Below are positions 56,334 to 64,000 of a stretch of 64,000 nt of DNA, one piece after another. The DNA is from an uncultured Acidobacteriota bacterium. GTDB taxonomy: Bacteria; Acidobacteriota; Terriglobia; Terriglobales; Acidobacteriaceae. Made by a program: the position numbers and the translations under genes. Every line of letters begins with the position of its first letter. Position 1 is the first letter of the stretch. The notes under the pieces were generated by a model that was not told where the DNA came from, did not search any database, and saw nothing but the letters and a program-made list of their open reading frames with translations. Location: NCBI GenBank assembly GCA_903851035.1, contig CAINND010000097.1, forward strand, positions 1 through 64,000, written 5' to 3'.

Positions 56334-58592
56334 TTGAGCGAGAGTACGATTGCGCACTACCGGGTCCTCCACGAGGTGGGGCGTGGCGGCATGGGTGTAG
56401 TGTGCAAGGCGGAAGACATCCGGCTGAAGCGGATGGTCGCCCTCAAGTTTCTTCCTGCACACCTGATGGAAGACAAGGCGCGCCGCGAACGCCTGCTGCT
56501 GGAGGCGCGTGCAGCCAGCCGCCTGGATCACGCCAATATCTGTACCATCCACGAAATTGAGGAGACAGCGGACGGCCAGATTGTGCTGGTGATGGCCTAC
56601 TACGAAGGCGAGACCCTGAGCCAGCGTATTGGACGAGGTCGCATGGAATTGGGGGCGGCCTTGGAAGTGGCCAGCGGAATCCTGCGCGGCCTGCAACACG
56701 CGCACCAGCGCGGCGTCATCCATCGTGACATCAAGCCATCGAACGTGATTCTGACCGGCGAAGGCGACGTGAAGATTGTTGATTTCGGGTTGGCAAAACA
56801 ATCCGGCAACAATGACTGCCTGACCGAGACGGGCGCGATGCTGGGCACCGTGGCGTATCTTCCGCCGGAGGTGCTGCAGGGGCAGGAGACGGATCATCGC
56901 GGCGATCTGTGGTCGAACGGCGTTGTTTTTTACGAGATGCTGGCAGGCGCGCCGCCATTCGCAGGCGCCAACTCCTATGTGCTGATGCACGCCATTCTGA
57001 ATGACGAGATTACGCCGATCCGGCAGCATCGTCCGGAACTGCCCGCGGCGCTGCACACGGTAATGCTGCGCGCGCTGGCCCGCGCCCGCGATGCACGTTA
57101 CCAGAGCGCGGCCGAATTTCTTTCAGACCTGGAGCGGCTGGAGCAGGGACGGCTCACGGCGGTAACCGTCGTGGAGGATATGCCGGCGGCGAATGAGAAA
57201 TCCGTGCTGGTGCTGCCCTTTACCGTGGTGGGCAACGATGCCCGCGGCGAGGTCTTTAGCGATGGACTGACCGACGAGATCATTACCGACCTGTCCACCA
57301 TCTCCCAGCTCAGGGTCATCTGCCGCACCTCCGCCAGCCGATTGAAGGGCACGGAATACGACCTGAAGAAGGTTGCCGCTGAGTTGAAGGTGCAATACGT
57401 GATGGAAGGCACGGTGCGGACCAGCGGCAGCAACCTGCGGGTGACGGCCAAGCTCATCAACCCGGCAACAGATTCATTGCTGTGGGCGGAAAAGTACTCC
57501 GGAACGCTGGAGGACATCTTCGCCATCCAGGAGAGCCTCTCGCGCAGAATCGTCGAGGCTCTCAAGGTCACGCTGAGTTCGACGGAGTCGGTGCGGCTCA
57601 GTGCCAAGCCTATCCCGGACGTGCGAGCCTACGAGTTCTACCTGCGCGCCAAGCACGAAATACTTTCTTACTCTGCCGAGGGGCTGGAGCGCGCACTCGA
57701 CTACCTGAAAAAGGGTGAGCAGATCATCGGAGAGAATGTGGTGCTGCTCTCCGCCATGGGGCAGGTGTACTGGCAGTTCGTCAACGCCGGCATCTCCACC
57801 GACCCGAAGTACCTTGCAGAGGCCGAGCGCTGTGCGCGCCGCATCCTGGAGTTGGAGCCGAAGAGCGGCCATGGGCATCGTTTGCAAGGGCTGGTGGAGG
57901 CCGCGAAGGGCAACACGCAACAGGCGGTGCGGCTGCTGAAGCAATCGCTCTCCAGCAACCCCAACGACCCCGACACTTTGAGTTGGCTGTGCGCCATCTG
58001 CAGCCTGAGCGGCAAGGGTTACGCCGTGGAAGCGATGGCGCAGCGGCTGATCGAGGTGGATCCGCTGACGCCGATGTGGCAGATGGTGCCCGGCATCGTG
58101 GCCACGCTCAGCGGCGAGTTTGGCCGCGCGCTGGCGCCCTTTGAGCGCGCCATTGCCGCCGACCCCAAGAACCCAATGCTGCAACTGGCGTACTCGCAGG
58201 TGCTGGCCCTGAATGGCCGCATGGCAGAGGCAGTGGTGCGGCTGGAGGCGCTACCCGCGCTGGCCGGCGAAAACTTCTTCGCACAGCTTGGAACCTTCTA
58301 CGGACATGCCATTCGCGGCGACCGTGAGCAGGCGCTGGCCGCTCTCAATGACGAATTGACCGCGGCCGCCGGGGCTGACATGAACTATGCGTGGCTGATG
58401 GCGCAAGGCTTTGTCCTCATCGGCGAAAACACGATGGCCCTGGAATGGCTGCAGACGGCAGTGAACTGCGGCTTCATCAACTATCCATTGCTGCACCATC
58501 TGGACCCGCTGTTGCAAGGCGTGCGGCAGACTGAGGGTTTTGCCGAACTGATCAGCGCCACGCGCCAGCGCTGGGAAGCCTTTGAGGTGTAA
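56334..58592 (+). CDS. Ser/Thr protein kinase with TolB-like and TPR regions
   Basis: A 752-residue cytoplasmic-looking kinase. The kinase domain spans about 8-275 with GRGGMGVV, the ATP lysine K38, HRDIKPSN (D132), DFG at 150-152, and PPEV in place of the usual APE. The next part (LVLPFTVVGNDARGEVFSDGLTDEIITDLSTIS) matches the TolB-like/adenylate-cyclase-associated segment, and the last 280 residues are TPR repeats. This architecture is common in Acidobacteria. TTG 56334 is chosen because GAGGAG lies 7 bases upstream; no membrane helix is present. The S53 peptidase starts 3 bases after the stop. Confidence 0.92.
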   Translation: MSESTIAHYRVLHEVGRGGMGVVCKAEDIRLKRMVALKFLPAHLMEDKARRERLLLEARAASRLDHANICTIHEIEETADGQIVLVMAYYEGETLSQRIGRGRMELGAALEVASGILRGLQHAHQRGVIHRDIKPSNVILTGEGDVKIVDFGLAKQSGNNDCLTETGAMLGTVAYLPPEVLQGQETDHRGDLWSNGVVFYEMLAGAPPFAGANSYVLMHAILNDEITPIRQHRPELPAALHTVMLRALARARDARYQSAAEFLSDLERLEQGRLTAVTVVEDMPAANEKSVLVLPFTVVGNDARGEVFSDGLTDEIITDLSTISQLRVICRTSASRLKGTEYDLKKVAAELKVQYVMEGTVRTSGSNLRVTAKLINPATDSLLWAEKYSGTLEDIFAIQESLSRRIVEALKVTLSSTESVRLSAKPIPDVRAYEFYLRAKHEILSYSAEGLERALDYLKKGEQIIGENVVLLSAMGQVYWQFVNAGISTDPKYLAEAERCARRILELEPKSGHGHRLQGLVEAAKGNTQQAVRLLKQSLSSNPNDPDTLSWLCAICSLSGKGYAVEAMAQRLIEVDPLTPMWQMVPGIVATLSGEFGRALAPFERAIAADPKNPMLQLAYSQVLALNGRMAEAVVRLEALPALAGENFFAQLGTFYGHAIRGDREQALAALNDELTAAAGADMNYAWLMAQGFVLIGENTMALEWLQTAVNCGFINYPLLHHLDPLLQGVRQTEGFAELISATRQRWEAFEV

Positions 58593-58595
58593 TCA

Positions 58596-60293
58596 ATGGT
58601 TACGCGCAGGCAAAAGCCGGATACGAAGACTGGGCAGCAAACAGAAAAGCGCACTTCGATCAAAAAGCACGCGCATCCCCCGCTGCCCGGTGAACAGGAA
58701 GCGGGCAAGACCGATCCGCACAGTGAGTTGAAGCTCACTCTAGTGCTGCGCCGCCGCTGCGCCCTGCCTGGCATGCACCCGCTTGGCGTAAAGCCGATTC
58801 ATCAGCGGGAGCACCTGACGCGAGAAACTTTGGCGCGCAGGCATGGAGCCATCACCGCAGACCTCGCGGCGGTCAAGCGCTTCGCGCGCAAGCATCATCT
58901 ACAAATGGGCGAAGTGGATATGGCGCGCCGTACCGTGGAGTTGAGCGGCAATGCGTGCGAGATAGAAAAAGCTTTTGCGGTGAAGTTGCTGGAGATGAAG
59001 CATCCGCGTGGAGACTATCGCCGGGCTGAGGGCATTGTCAGTCTGCCAGCAGATCTCGCCGGTGTGGTGGAAAGTGTGCTTGGTCTTTCAACCCGGCACT
59101 GTGCGCGGCGCAGCCGGGCGCATCACTCCAATACATTGCAGCCCTATTGGACGGTGCCGCAGATGGCGCGTGCCTATGGCTTTCCGCGTTCGCTTCATGC
59201 CCGGGGGCAAAGCATCGCGCTGGTAGAGCTTGGTGGCGGCTTTCACAAGGAAGACCTGCACAAGTTCTTTAAGCGGCTGCGCCGGCCAATGCCACGGATT
59301 CGCGTGGTCAGCGTCGGCGGGGCGAAGAACCATCCGGCGCCGGGCAGCGACATCCAGATGCTGCTCGACGTGATCGAAGGTAAGCGCAAGCTCGACGACT
59401 GTCCGCAGGATGCGATGGCCGCCGCGCAGGCAACGCTTGAGGTCACGATGGACATTGAACTGATATCGGCCCTGGCCCCGGGCGCGGAGATTGTCGTCTT
59501 CATGGCTCCGCCCACCGAGCAGGGGATTTACCATGCGGTCAGCCGTGCCCTGCGTGATGGCAAACAACTCCCCTGTGCACTCTCCATCAGTTGGGGAGAG
59601 CCGGAGACCGGCGTAAGTCCGGCGTACATGGCGGCGGTGGATGAGGCTCTGCGCGATGCGGCGATGCTGGGTGTGACCGTCTGCGTCAGCTCCGGCGACG
59701 AGGGCGCGATGAACGGCGCGACCGATGGCAAGCCGGTGGTGAACTTTCCCGCCAGCAGCCCGCACGTGCTCAGTTGCGGAGGCAGTTCGGTGCATGTTGA
59801 GAGCGGAAGCGAGTTGCGCGAGGCGGCCTGGAATTGCACTCTGCATGGCATGCATGGCGCCACCGGCGGAGGAGTGAGCCGCCACTTTGCGCCCCCCGTG
59901 TGGCAGAAGAAACACAACGTTCCCTTGGGACCCACGGGGCGGCGCGGGCGCGGAGTGCCAGACGTGGCCGGTCCGGCGGATCCGCACCAGGGATGCGAGA
60001 TCATTGCCGGCGGCAAACGCTGCTCTTCGGCCGGTACCAGTGCCGTGGCTCCCTTGTGGGCGGCCCTGATTGCCTGCCTCAATCATCATTTCGACCGTCG
60101 CTGCGGATACCTGACGCCACTGCTCTATCATCACGCGGCTAAGGGCAGCGGGGCGCTGCGTGCCATCACCCGGGGCAACAATGGTTTTTACAAGGCAGCC
60201 GCCGGGTGGAATGCCTGCACCGGTCTTGGTTCTCCCATGGTTGGGCAGTTGCTGGAGACATTGCGTGAGCAAGGCCCTGACCGATGTGCGTGA
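58596..60293 (+). CDS. S53 (sedolisin/kumamolisin-like) serine-carboxyl peptidase
   Basis: A 565-residue protease. The catalytic triad is visible as E282 and D286 in LEVTMDIELI and S482 in SSAGTSAVAP (GTSxxxP consensus), with the oxyanion Asp in SGDEGAM. A propeptide of about 180 residues precedes the enzyme domain; the calcium site near the end is AAGWNACTGLGSP. There is no obvious signal peptide, and the N-terminus is Lys/Arg/Gln-rich. Most characterised sedolisins are secreted acid proteases. It is coupled to the kinase gene (3-base gap) with a GAGG inside the kinase end. Confidence 0.9.
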   Translation: MVTRRQKPDTKTGQQTEKRTSIKKHAHPPLPGEQEAGKTDPHSELKLTLVLRRRCALPGMHPLGVKPIHQREHLTRETLARRHGAITADLAAVKRFARKHHLQMGEVDMARRTVELSGNACEIEKAFAVKLLEMKHPRGDYRRAEGIVSLPADLAGVVESVLGLSTRHCARRSRAHHSNTLQPYWTVPQMARAYGFPRSLHARGQSIALVELGGGFHKEDLHKFFKRLRRPMPRIRVVSVGGAKNHPAPGSDIQMLLDVIEGKRKLDDCPQDAMAAAQATLEVTMDIELISALAPGAEIVVFMAPPTEQGIYHAVSRALRDGKQLPCALSISWGEPETGVSPAYMAAVDEALRDAAMLGVTVCVSSGDEGAMNGATDGKPVVNFPASSPHVLSCGGSSVHVESGSELREAAWNCTLHGMHGATGGGVSRHFAPPVWQKKHNVPLGPTGRRGRGVPDVAGPADPHQGCEIIAGGKRCSSAGTSAVAPLWAALIACLNHHFDRRCGYLTPLLYHHAAKGSGALRAITRGNNGFYKAAAGWNACTGLGSPMVGQLLETLREQGPDRCA

Positions 60294-60410
60294 TGCGCGC
60301 GCCTATCCCCTTCATTTTAGTTAATAGATGAATCTCGCAGGCCCAATGTGACTGTGCTTGGTCAGCATGGCGCGCAGCAGTGGGCAGGTGAATATTCGAG
60401 AAATTTTTCT

Positions 60411-60426
60411 TACTGGCTTGCCAGTA
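60411..60426 (+). repeat. Palindromic operator candidate
   Basis: TACTGGC-tt-GCCAGTA, perfect 7-base arms with a 2-base centre, sits 1 base upstream of the -35 element at 60428. The 2-base loop makes an RNA hairpin unlikely, so a dimeric repressor or activator site is the better reading. Confidence 0.5.
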
Positions 60427-60427
60427 C

Positions 60428-60457
60428 TTGTTGCTGGATTTCATAAGGTGCTATAAG
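60428..60457 (+). promoter_or_regulatory. Candidate promoter of the secreted-protein genes
   Basis: -35 TTGTTG (60428-60433), 18-base spacer, -10 TATAAG (60452-60457). Confidence 0.45.
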
Positions 60458-60717
60458 TTACCGCAGTAATTGCGCCATTCTGTTAGCGCCATTCATTTCG
60501 GCGCGAGCGCCTGCGTTTCCATGTTTCCAGTACGCGGGTGAGCATTGCCTCCTGTTGAGCTCCGCAACACCAGAGCCCGCGGGAGGATGCTGTTTTCATG
60601 CAGTCAACTTATTGAGCGGCTTGCGTGCCTTGAGCGCGGAGTGGTTTGGTGTATCTCCCCCGGCTCCCCCGGCCGAAAATTTCGCCAGCCTTTACCAAAG
60701 GAAGGAAGCAGAAAATC

Positions 60718-61512
60718 ATGCCTCGGATTCATACATATCTTTGGTCTGCACTACTGGTGCTGGGCTTAAGCGCGGTGAGCGTAATGGCCCAGGATGCGGA
60801 TACCTCTGCCGAATTGAAAAAACAGCTTCACGACCAGTTCACGCTTACCAAAATGTCAGCGGACAGAGCGGAAATTGTCACTCCGGGAGCGGTGCTGACG
60901 CTGCATAAAGATGGTCTACAGTTGGTGGCAATCACCGATGGCATTGCAACCATGAATGTAGTGAAAGGCGGGCTGATTACACAGTCTTCCGGGCGTGAAT
61001 GGGGCCGCATGTTGCGCGATGTTGCCAAAACCAACAGCGCCGGAGAAACCACCCAGAGCGCACAGCACAAGTTTTCCTCGGGAGACATGTTCTGGATCAC
61101 CGCCACCGACGTGAACCCGGATGGCGTGGTGCTGATGCTGGTCAGCGATCCTGTGGACGACGTCCGTTATTACGGCAAGCTGAAGTTTCCATTCAAGAAG
61201 AATGCCGTGCCTCCCGCGGCGGAGATGATGAAGTCAATTGCGGAGGTTTTGACCGTAAATCCGCCAGAGACGGCCGCACCTGAAGCTGCCGCGCCCCCGG
61301 CACCACCGGTACAGCAGATGGAGCCGCCGCCACCGCCGGTTTACCAACCGCCAGCACCGCCCAAGACTATCGCCCTGAAGCAGACCAAGGCCGAGGTGGT
61401 GGCCATCTGGGGACAGCCTCAGCAGATTATCAAGCTGGCGACCAAAGAGGTGTACGTCTATCCGGACATGAAGGTGTTCTTTGTGGCCGGCAAGGTGGCA
61501 GACATTAAGTAG
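60718..61512 (+). CDS. Secreted protein with C-terminal small domain shared with the protein at 61612
   Basis: A 264-residue exported protein with a signal peptide (YLWSALLVLGLSAVSVMAQ). A globular region follows (LVAITDGIATMNVVKGGLI, MFWITATDVNPDGVVLMLV), then a Pro-rich linker (PPAPPVQQMEPPPPPVYQPP). The last 50 residues (TKAEVVAIWGQPQQIIKLA, VYVYPDMKVFFVAGKVADIK) match the end of the next gene's product closely. That domain resembles small SmpA/BamE-like periplasmic domains in length and pattern, but this is unproven. ATG 60718 has AAGGAAGG nearby. The gap to the next gene is 99 bases. Confidence 0.72.
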   Translation: MPRIHTYLWSALLVLGLSAVSVMAQDADTSAELKKQLHDQFTLTKMSADRAEIVTPGAVLTLHKDGLQLVAITDGIATMNVVKGGLITQSSGREWGRMLRDVAKTNSAGETTQSAQHKFSSGDMFWITATDVNPDGVVLMLVSDPVDDVRYYGKLKFPFKKNAVPPAAEMMKSIAEVLTVNPPETAAPEAAAPPAPPVQQMEPPPPPVYQPPAPPKTIALKQTKAEVVAIWGQPQQIIKLATKEVYVYPDMKVFFVAGKVADIK

Positions 61513-61611
61513 ATTTTTTACGTTGAATATGCCCGTATCCAGCGATTTGCGCGGAAAGTCTGCGCACACCGGATTAGGATAGGGAGTCGCAGAGAAATAT
61601 TGGAGGAGAAC

Positions 61612-63330
61612 ATGTTTGTTGTGAAGGGGCGTCGTCCGGCATGGTTACGGCCGATCCTGGGAATCATCGCCATCCTGTTCGTGCTGTCATTTACCGCCTT
61701 TGCGGCGAACAAACCTGCTGTGGCCAAGCCTGCCGCCAAGCCCGCGGTTAAGCCCGCAGCCAAGCCTGCCACCGCAACTCACGGTCCGACCACTGGCGGT
61801 GCCACCACGGCATCGCACGGCCCGACGACTCACGGGCCGACTACTGGCGGGGCGACGACCCATGGCCCAACAACCGGTGGAACGACCACCCACACCACCA
61901 CGACCGGTGGAGCCGCAGGCCATGGCAACACGCCTGCTGGAGCCGGTGCTGGCGGCCACATGGCAACAGCGCCGCGCACTGCTACGGGCCATGTGGCCCC
62001 GGCCAACGCACACACCGCAACCACGCCTAATGGCTCCGCCACGCGGCGCGCCAACGGACGCCTCAGCGACGTGCATGACACCAAACGCGGCGTGGACGTG
62101 CATCATGGATTGAACGGCAGCCGCCGCGTCTCCGTGGAGCGCGCCGATCACTCACGCGTCATGGCCGAGCGTGGACGCCCAGGCTATGTGCAGCGTCCCT
62201 ACGGCTTCCGCGGACATGATTACGGTCGCCGCGCGTACTTCTACCATGGGCATGCCTACAATCGTTATTACCGTGGCTACTACTACCACGGTGTTTACAT
62301 GGATGTGTATGTGCCGGGGTTCTACTATGCCCCTGCCTTCTACGGTTGGGCCTATAACCCGTGGTTAGCCCCGGTGGCCTTTGGCTGGGGTTGGGGAGCG
62401 GCTCCCTGGTATGGCTTCTATGGCGGATATTTTGCGCCATATCCGGTGTATGCAACGCCGGCGGAATGGCTGACCGATTACATAGTCTCCAACACTCTTG
62501 CGGCGGCCTTTACTGCGCAGCAGGAGGCGCACACGGAAGCGATGCAGCCTGCCGTGGGAGGCCAGCCCATGCTGACTCCTGAAGTGAAGGCCGAGATTGT
62601 GGCCGAGGTAAAGGCCCAGATTGCGTTGGAAAACGCCGAGGCGCAGCAGAACGCCGCACAGCAGGAGCCCGACCCGGCCTCCAGCAGCATCAACCGCATG
62701 TTCCTGGATGGCAAGCCGCACGTCTTTGTGGCCAACGCCGCCTTGGACGTGGTGGATGCCAATGGCAACGAGTGTGCCATCAGTGATGGTGACGTGCTGC
62801 ATCTGGCCATGGCTCCGGATCCGAACGCAACAGACGCACAGTTGACCGTTCTGGCCAGCAAGGGTGGAGTTGAGTGTCCGCGTGCTGCCACCGTGACAGT
62901 AGCCGTAAAAGACCTGCAGGAGATGCAGAACAGCATGCGCGAGTCCGTGGATCAGGGGCTGCAGGAGCTACAGGCCAAGGCCGGTACCGGTGGACTTCCC
63001 GCCGCACCGCCTTCCACCAAGGCCAAGCCCGTGCCGGCACTGGTGGCACAGGCCGCCCCTCCGCCGGAGGCCAACCCCGCCGACCAGATTAACCAGCAGC
63101 TCACGCTGGCCGATCAGGCCGATCGGGACGCAGGTGCCGCCGTGGGCGCGCAGCCTGATCCATCCGTTCCGCCGCCAACCATTGCGGTGGGGCAGTCCAT
63201 TGATGAGATCACTGGCATGCTGGGTCAGCCGGTGACGATCATCGACCTGGGGCCGAAGAAGATTTACAAATATGCAGACAAGAAGATCATCTTCCGCTCC
63301 GGCAAAGTCGTAGACATAGATATTCAATAA
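61612..63330 (+). CDS. Large secreted low-complexity protein, unrecognised family (paralogue of the protein at 48326)
   Basis: About 572 residues. Signal peptide (PILGIIAILFVLSFTAFA). Ala/Lys/Pro and Thr/Gly/His repeats such as HGPTTGG fill residues 30-130. The core repeats the 48326 protein: RRVSVERADHSRVMAERG, the aromatic block YYRGYYYHGVYMDVY to PWYGFYGGYFAP with WLTDYIVS, then VFVANAALDVVDANGNEC. The end is the 50-residue domain shared with the upstream protein. GGAGGAGAAC precedes ATG 61612. The domain mixing makes this the link between the two other secreted proteins. Function unknown. Confidence 0.72.
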   Translation: MFVVKGRRPAWLRPILGIIAILFVLSFTAFAANKPAVAKPAAKPAVKPAAKPATATHGPTTGGATTASHGPTTHGPTTGGATTHGPTTGGTTTHTTTTGGAAGHGNTPAGAGAGGHMATAPRTATGHVAPANAHTATTPNGSATRRANGRLSDVHDTKRGVDVHHGLNGSRRVSVERADHSRVMAERGRPGYVQRPYGFRGHDYGRRAYFYHGHAYNRYYRGYYYHGVYMDVYVPGFYYAPAFYGWAYNPWLAPVAFGWGWGAAPWYGFYGGYFAPYPVYATPAEWLTDYIVSNTLAAAFTAQQEAHTEAMQPAVGGQPMLTPEVKAEIVAEVKAQIALENAEAQQNAAQQEPDPASSSINRMFLDGKPHVFVANAALDVVDANGNECAISDGDVLHLAMAPDPNATDAQLTVLASKGGVECPRAATVTVAVKDLQEMQNSMRESVDQGLQELQAKAGTGGLPAAPPSTKAKPVPALVAQAAPPPEANPADQINQQLTLADQADRDAGAAVGAQPDPSVPPPTIAVGQSIDEITGMLGQPVTIIDLGPKKIYKYADKKIIFRSGKVVDIDIQ

Positions 63331-63351
63331 CACTGCAAAATACCGCATGAT

Positions 63352-63390
63352 TCCCCTGGTTCACCCTTCGGGGCGGGCCAGGGGATTTGT
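63352..63390 (+). terminator. Intrinsic terminator after the secreted-protein gene
   Basis: An 8-bp stem TCCCCTGG (63352-63359) with CCAGGGGA (63378-63385) encloses a second ACCC/GGGC hairpin and is followed by TTTGTGT. Confidence 0.75.
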
Positions 63391-63533
63391 GTATGCAGGC
63401 GCATCACATCTCCCGTCGCTGCGCTTGGCACTCCTCTGCCTATCAATACTCCCCACGGTTCTTTCCCGGCATCACTGTCTGCGGTGATGGTGCGGAGATG
63501 TATTCTGTACGAGGAATTCTGCACGGAGCGAGC

Positions 63534-64000
63534 ATGACTGGCCGGAAAATATCAACCACGGGCGTTACGGAGTGGAGCGAGGGTAAGTCTCGCCTGACGG
63601 ACGACTATCTTGCCGCGGAAGAGCCGCTTGAGATTCGGGTGGGCGAGCGCGCCATCAGTGTGACGATGCGCACGCCGGGGAATGATATTGAACTGGCGGC
63701 GGGCTTTCTGTTTACCGAGAGCCTGATTACAGGCCGCGAGCAGATTGCCAGCATTCGGGCCGGGCAGGAAGAGAATGCTAGCGAGAATGGCAACCGCGTT
63801 TATGTGGAGTTGACGGTGGGAGTCGCACTGGACAGCGGTGCCAGCCAGCGGAACTTCTACACAACATCAAGCTGCGGGGTCTGCGGCAAGGCTTCACTGG
63901 AAGCAATCCGCGTCCGTGGCATCAAGCGGCTATCCACCGGTCATGCGGTCGATCCGGAACTGCTCTGCCTTTTGCCGGATAAGCTCCGTGAGGGACAGGC
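63534..64000 (+). CDS. fdhD: Formate dehydrogenase accessory sulfurtransferase FdhD (3' truncated by window edge)
   Basis: FdhD passes sulfur from IscS to the molybdenum cofactor of formate dehydrogenase, needed for its activity. About 155 residues are visible (expected about 270). Blocks: AAEEPLEIRVG, TMRTPGNDIELAAGFLFTESLI, and RNFYTTSSCGVCGKASLEAI with the CxxC sulfur-transfer cysteines. GGAG lies 5 bases before ATG 63534. No formate dehydrogenase gene is adjacent in the window; the molybdopterin oxidoreductase at 15301 is a possible client. Confidence 0.92.
   Translation, partial: MTGRKISTTGVTEWSEGKSRLTDDYLAAEEPLEIRVGERAISVTMRTPGNDIELAAGFLFTESLITGREQIASIRAGQEENASENGNRVYVELTVGVALDSGASQRNFYTTSSCGVCGKASLEAIRVRGIKRLSTGHAVDPELLCLLPDKLREGQ

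Larger units (their letters stand above)
60294..60717 (+). promoter_or_regulatory. Long 5' region of the next secreted-protein gene
   Basis: About 420 bases without a gene, relatively AT-rich. It holds the inverted repeat and promoter described separately. If that promoter is used the mRNA leader would be about 250 bases long. No known riboswitch was recognised. Confidence 0.45.

Overview
The window reads as chromosomal DNA of a GC-rich (about 60% by eye), Gram-negative-type bacterium, most likely an Acidobacteriota member. The envelope genes (bamA, skp-like, fabZ, lpxA, lpxI) show an outer membrane with lipid A. The kinase with a TolB-like and TPR tail, the HEAT-free housekeeping order, and the many unrecognised secreted proteins fit Acidobacteriota, but the assignment is an inference from gene style. 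No transposase, prophage, CRISPR array, rRNA or tRNA was seen.

Layout. 1-11068: tail of recA, a STAS protein, coaD, a class I aminotransferase, a sugar-nucleotide set (manA, manC, phosphohexomutase), an FtsX-like permease, a small outer-membrane barrel and lepA. 11468-23146 (minus strand): skp-like and bamA, a molybdopterin oxidoreductase, pnuC, then frr, pyrH, tsf, rpsB and rpsI-rplM, with a terminator-like hairpin after almost every gene. 23368-31732: TMEM175-type channel, maf, an M20 peptidase, a GT-C glycosyltransferase, then the fabZ-lpxA-isochorismatase-lpxI-amidase run. 31886-32033: an apparently free-standing structured small RNA with its own terminator. 32036-44747: MFS exporter, coaA, a second GT-C-like protein, a cysteine-rich ferredoxin, a chemoreceptor, a fused-permease ABC transporter and glgC.

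45375-48197 is the best regulatory find: a near-leaderless 34-codon reading frame with six Met codons in ten, a competing hairpin set and an intrinsic terminator directly ahead of metY-metX. It looks like ribosome-mediated attenuation of methionine synthesis. No SAM riboswitch or T-box is visible there.

48326-63330 is accessory: large secreted proteins of an unrecognised, domain-shuffled family (48326, 60718, 61612), an M28 peptidase, a FHA-GAF-PP2C phosphatase, and an operon-like run of a 64-residue peptide, a haem-oxygenase-like diiron enzyme, a Ser/Thr kinase and an S53 peptidase (55288-60293). The peptide plus oxidase pair could be a peptide-modification system. The window ends inside fdhD, which may serve the molybdopterin enzyme at 15301.
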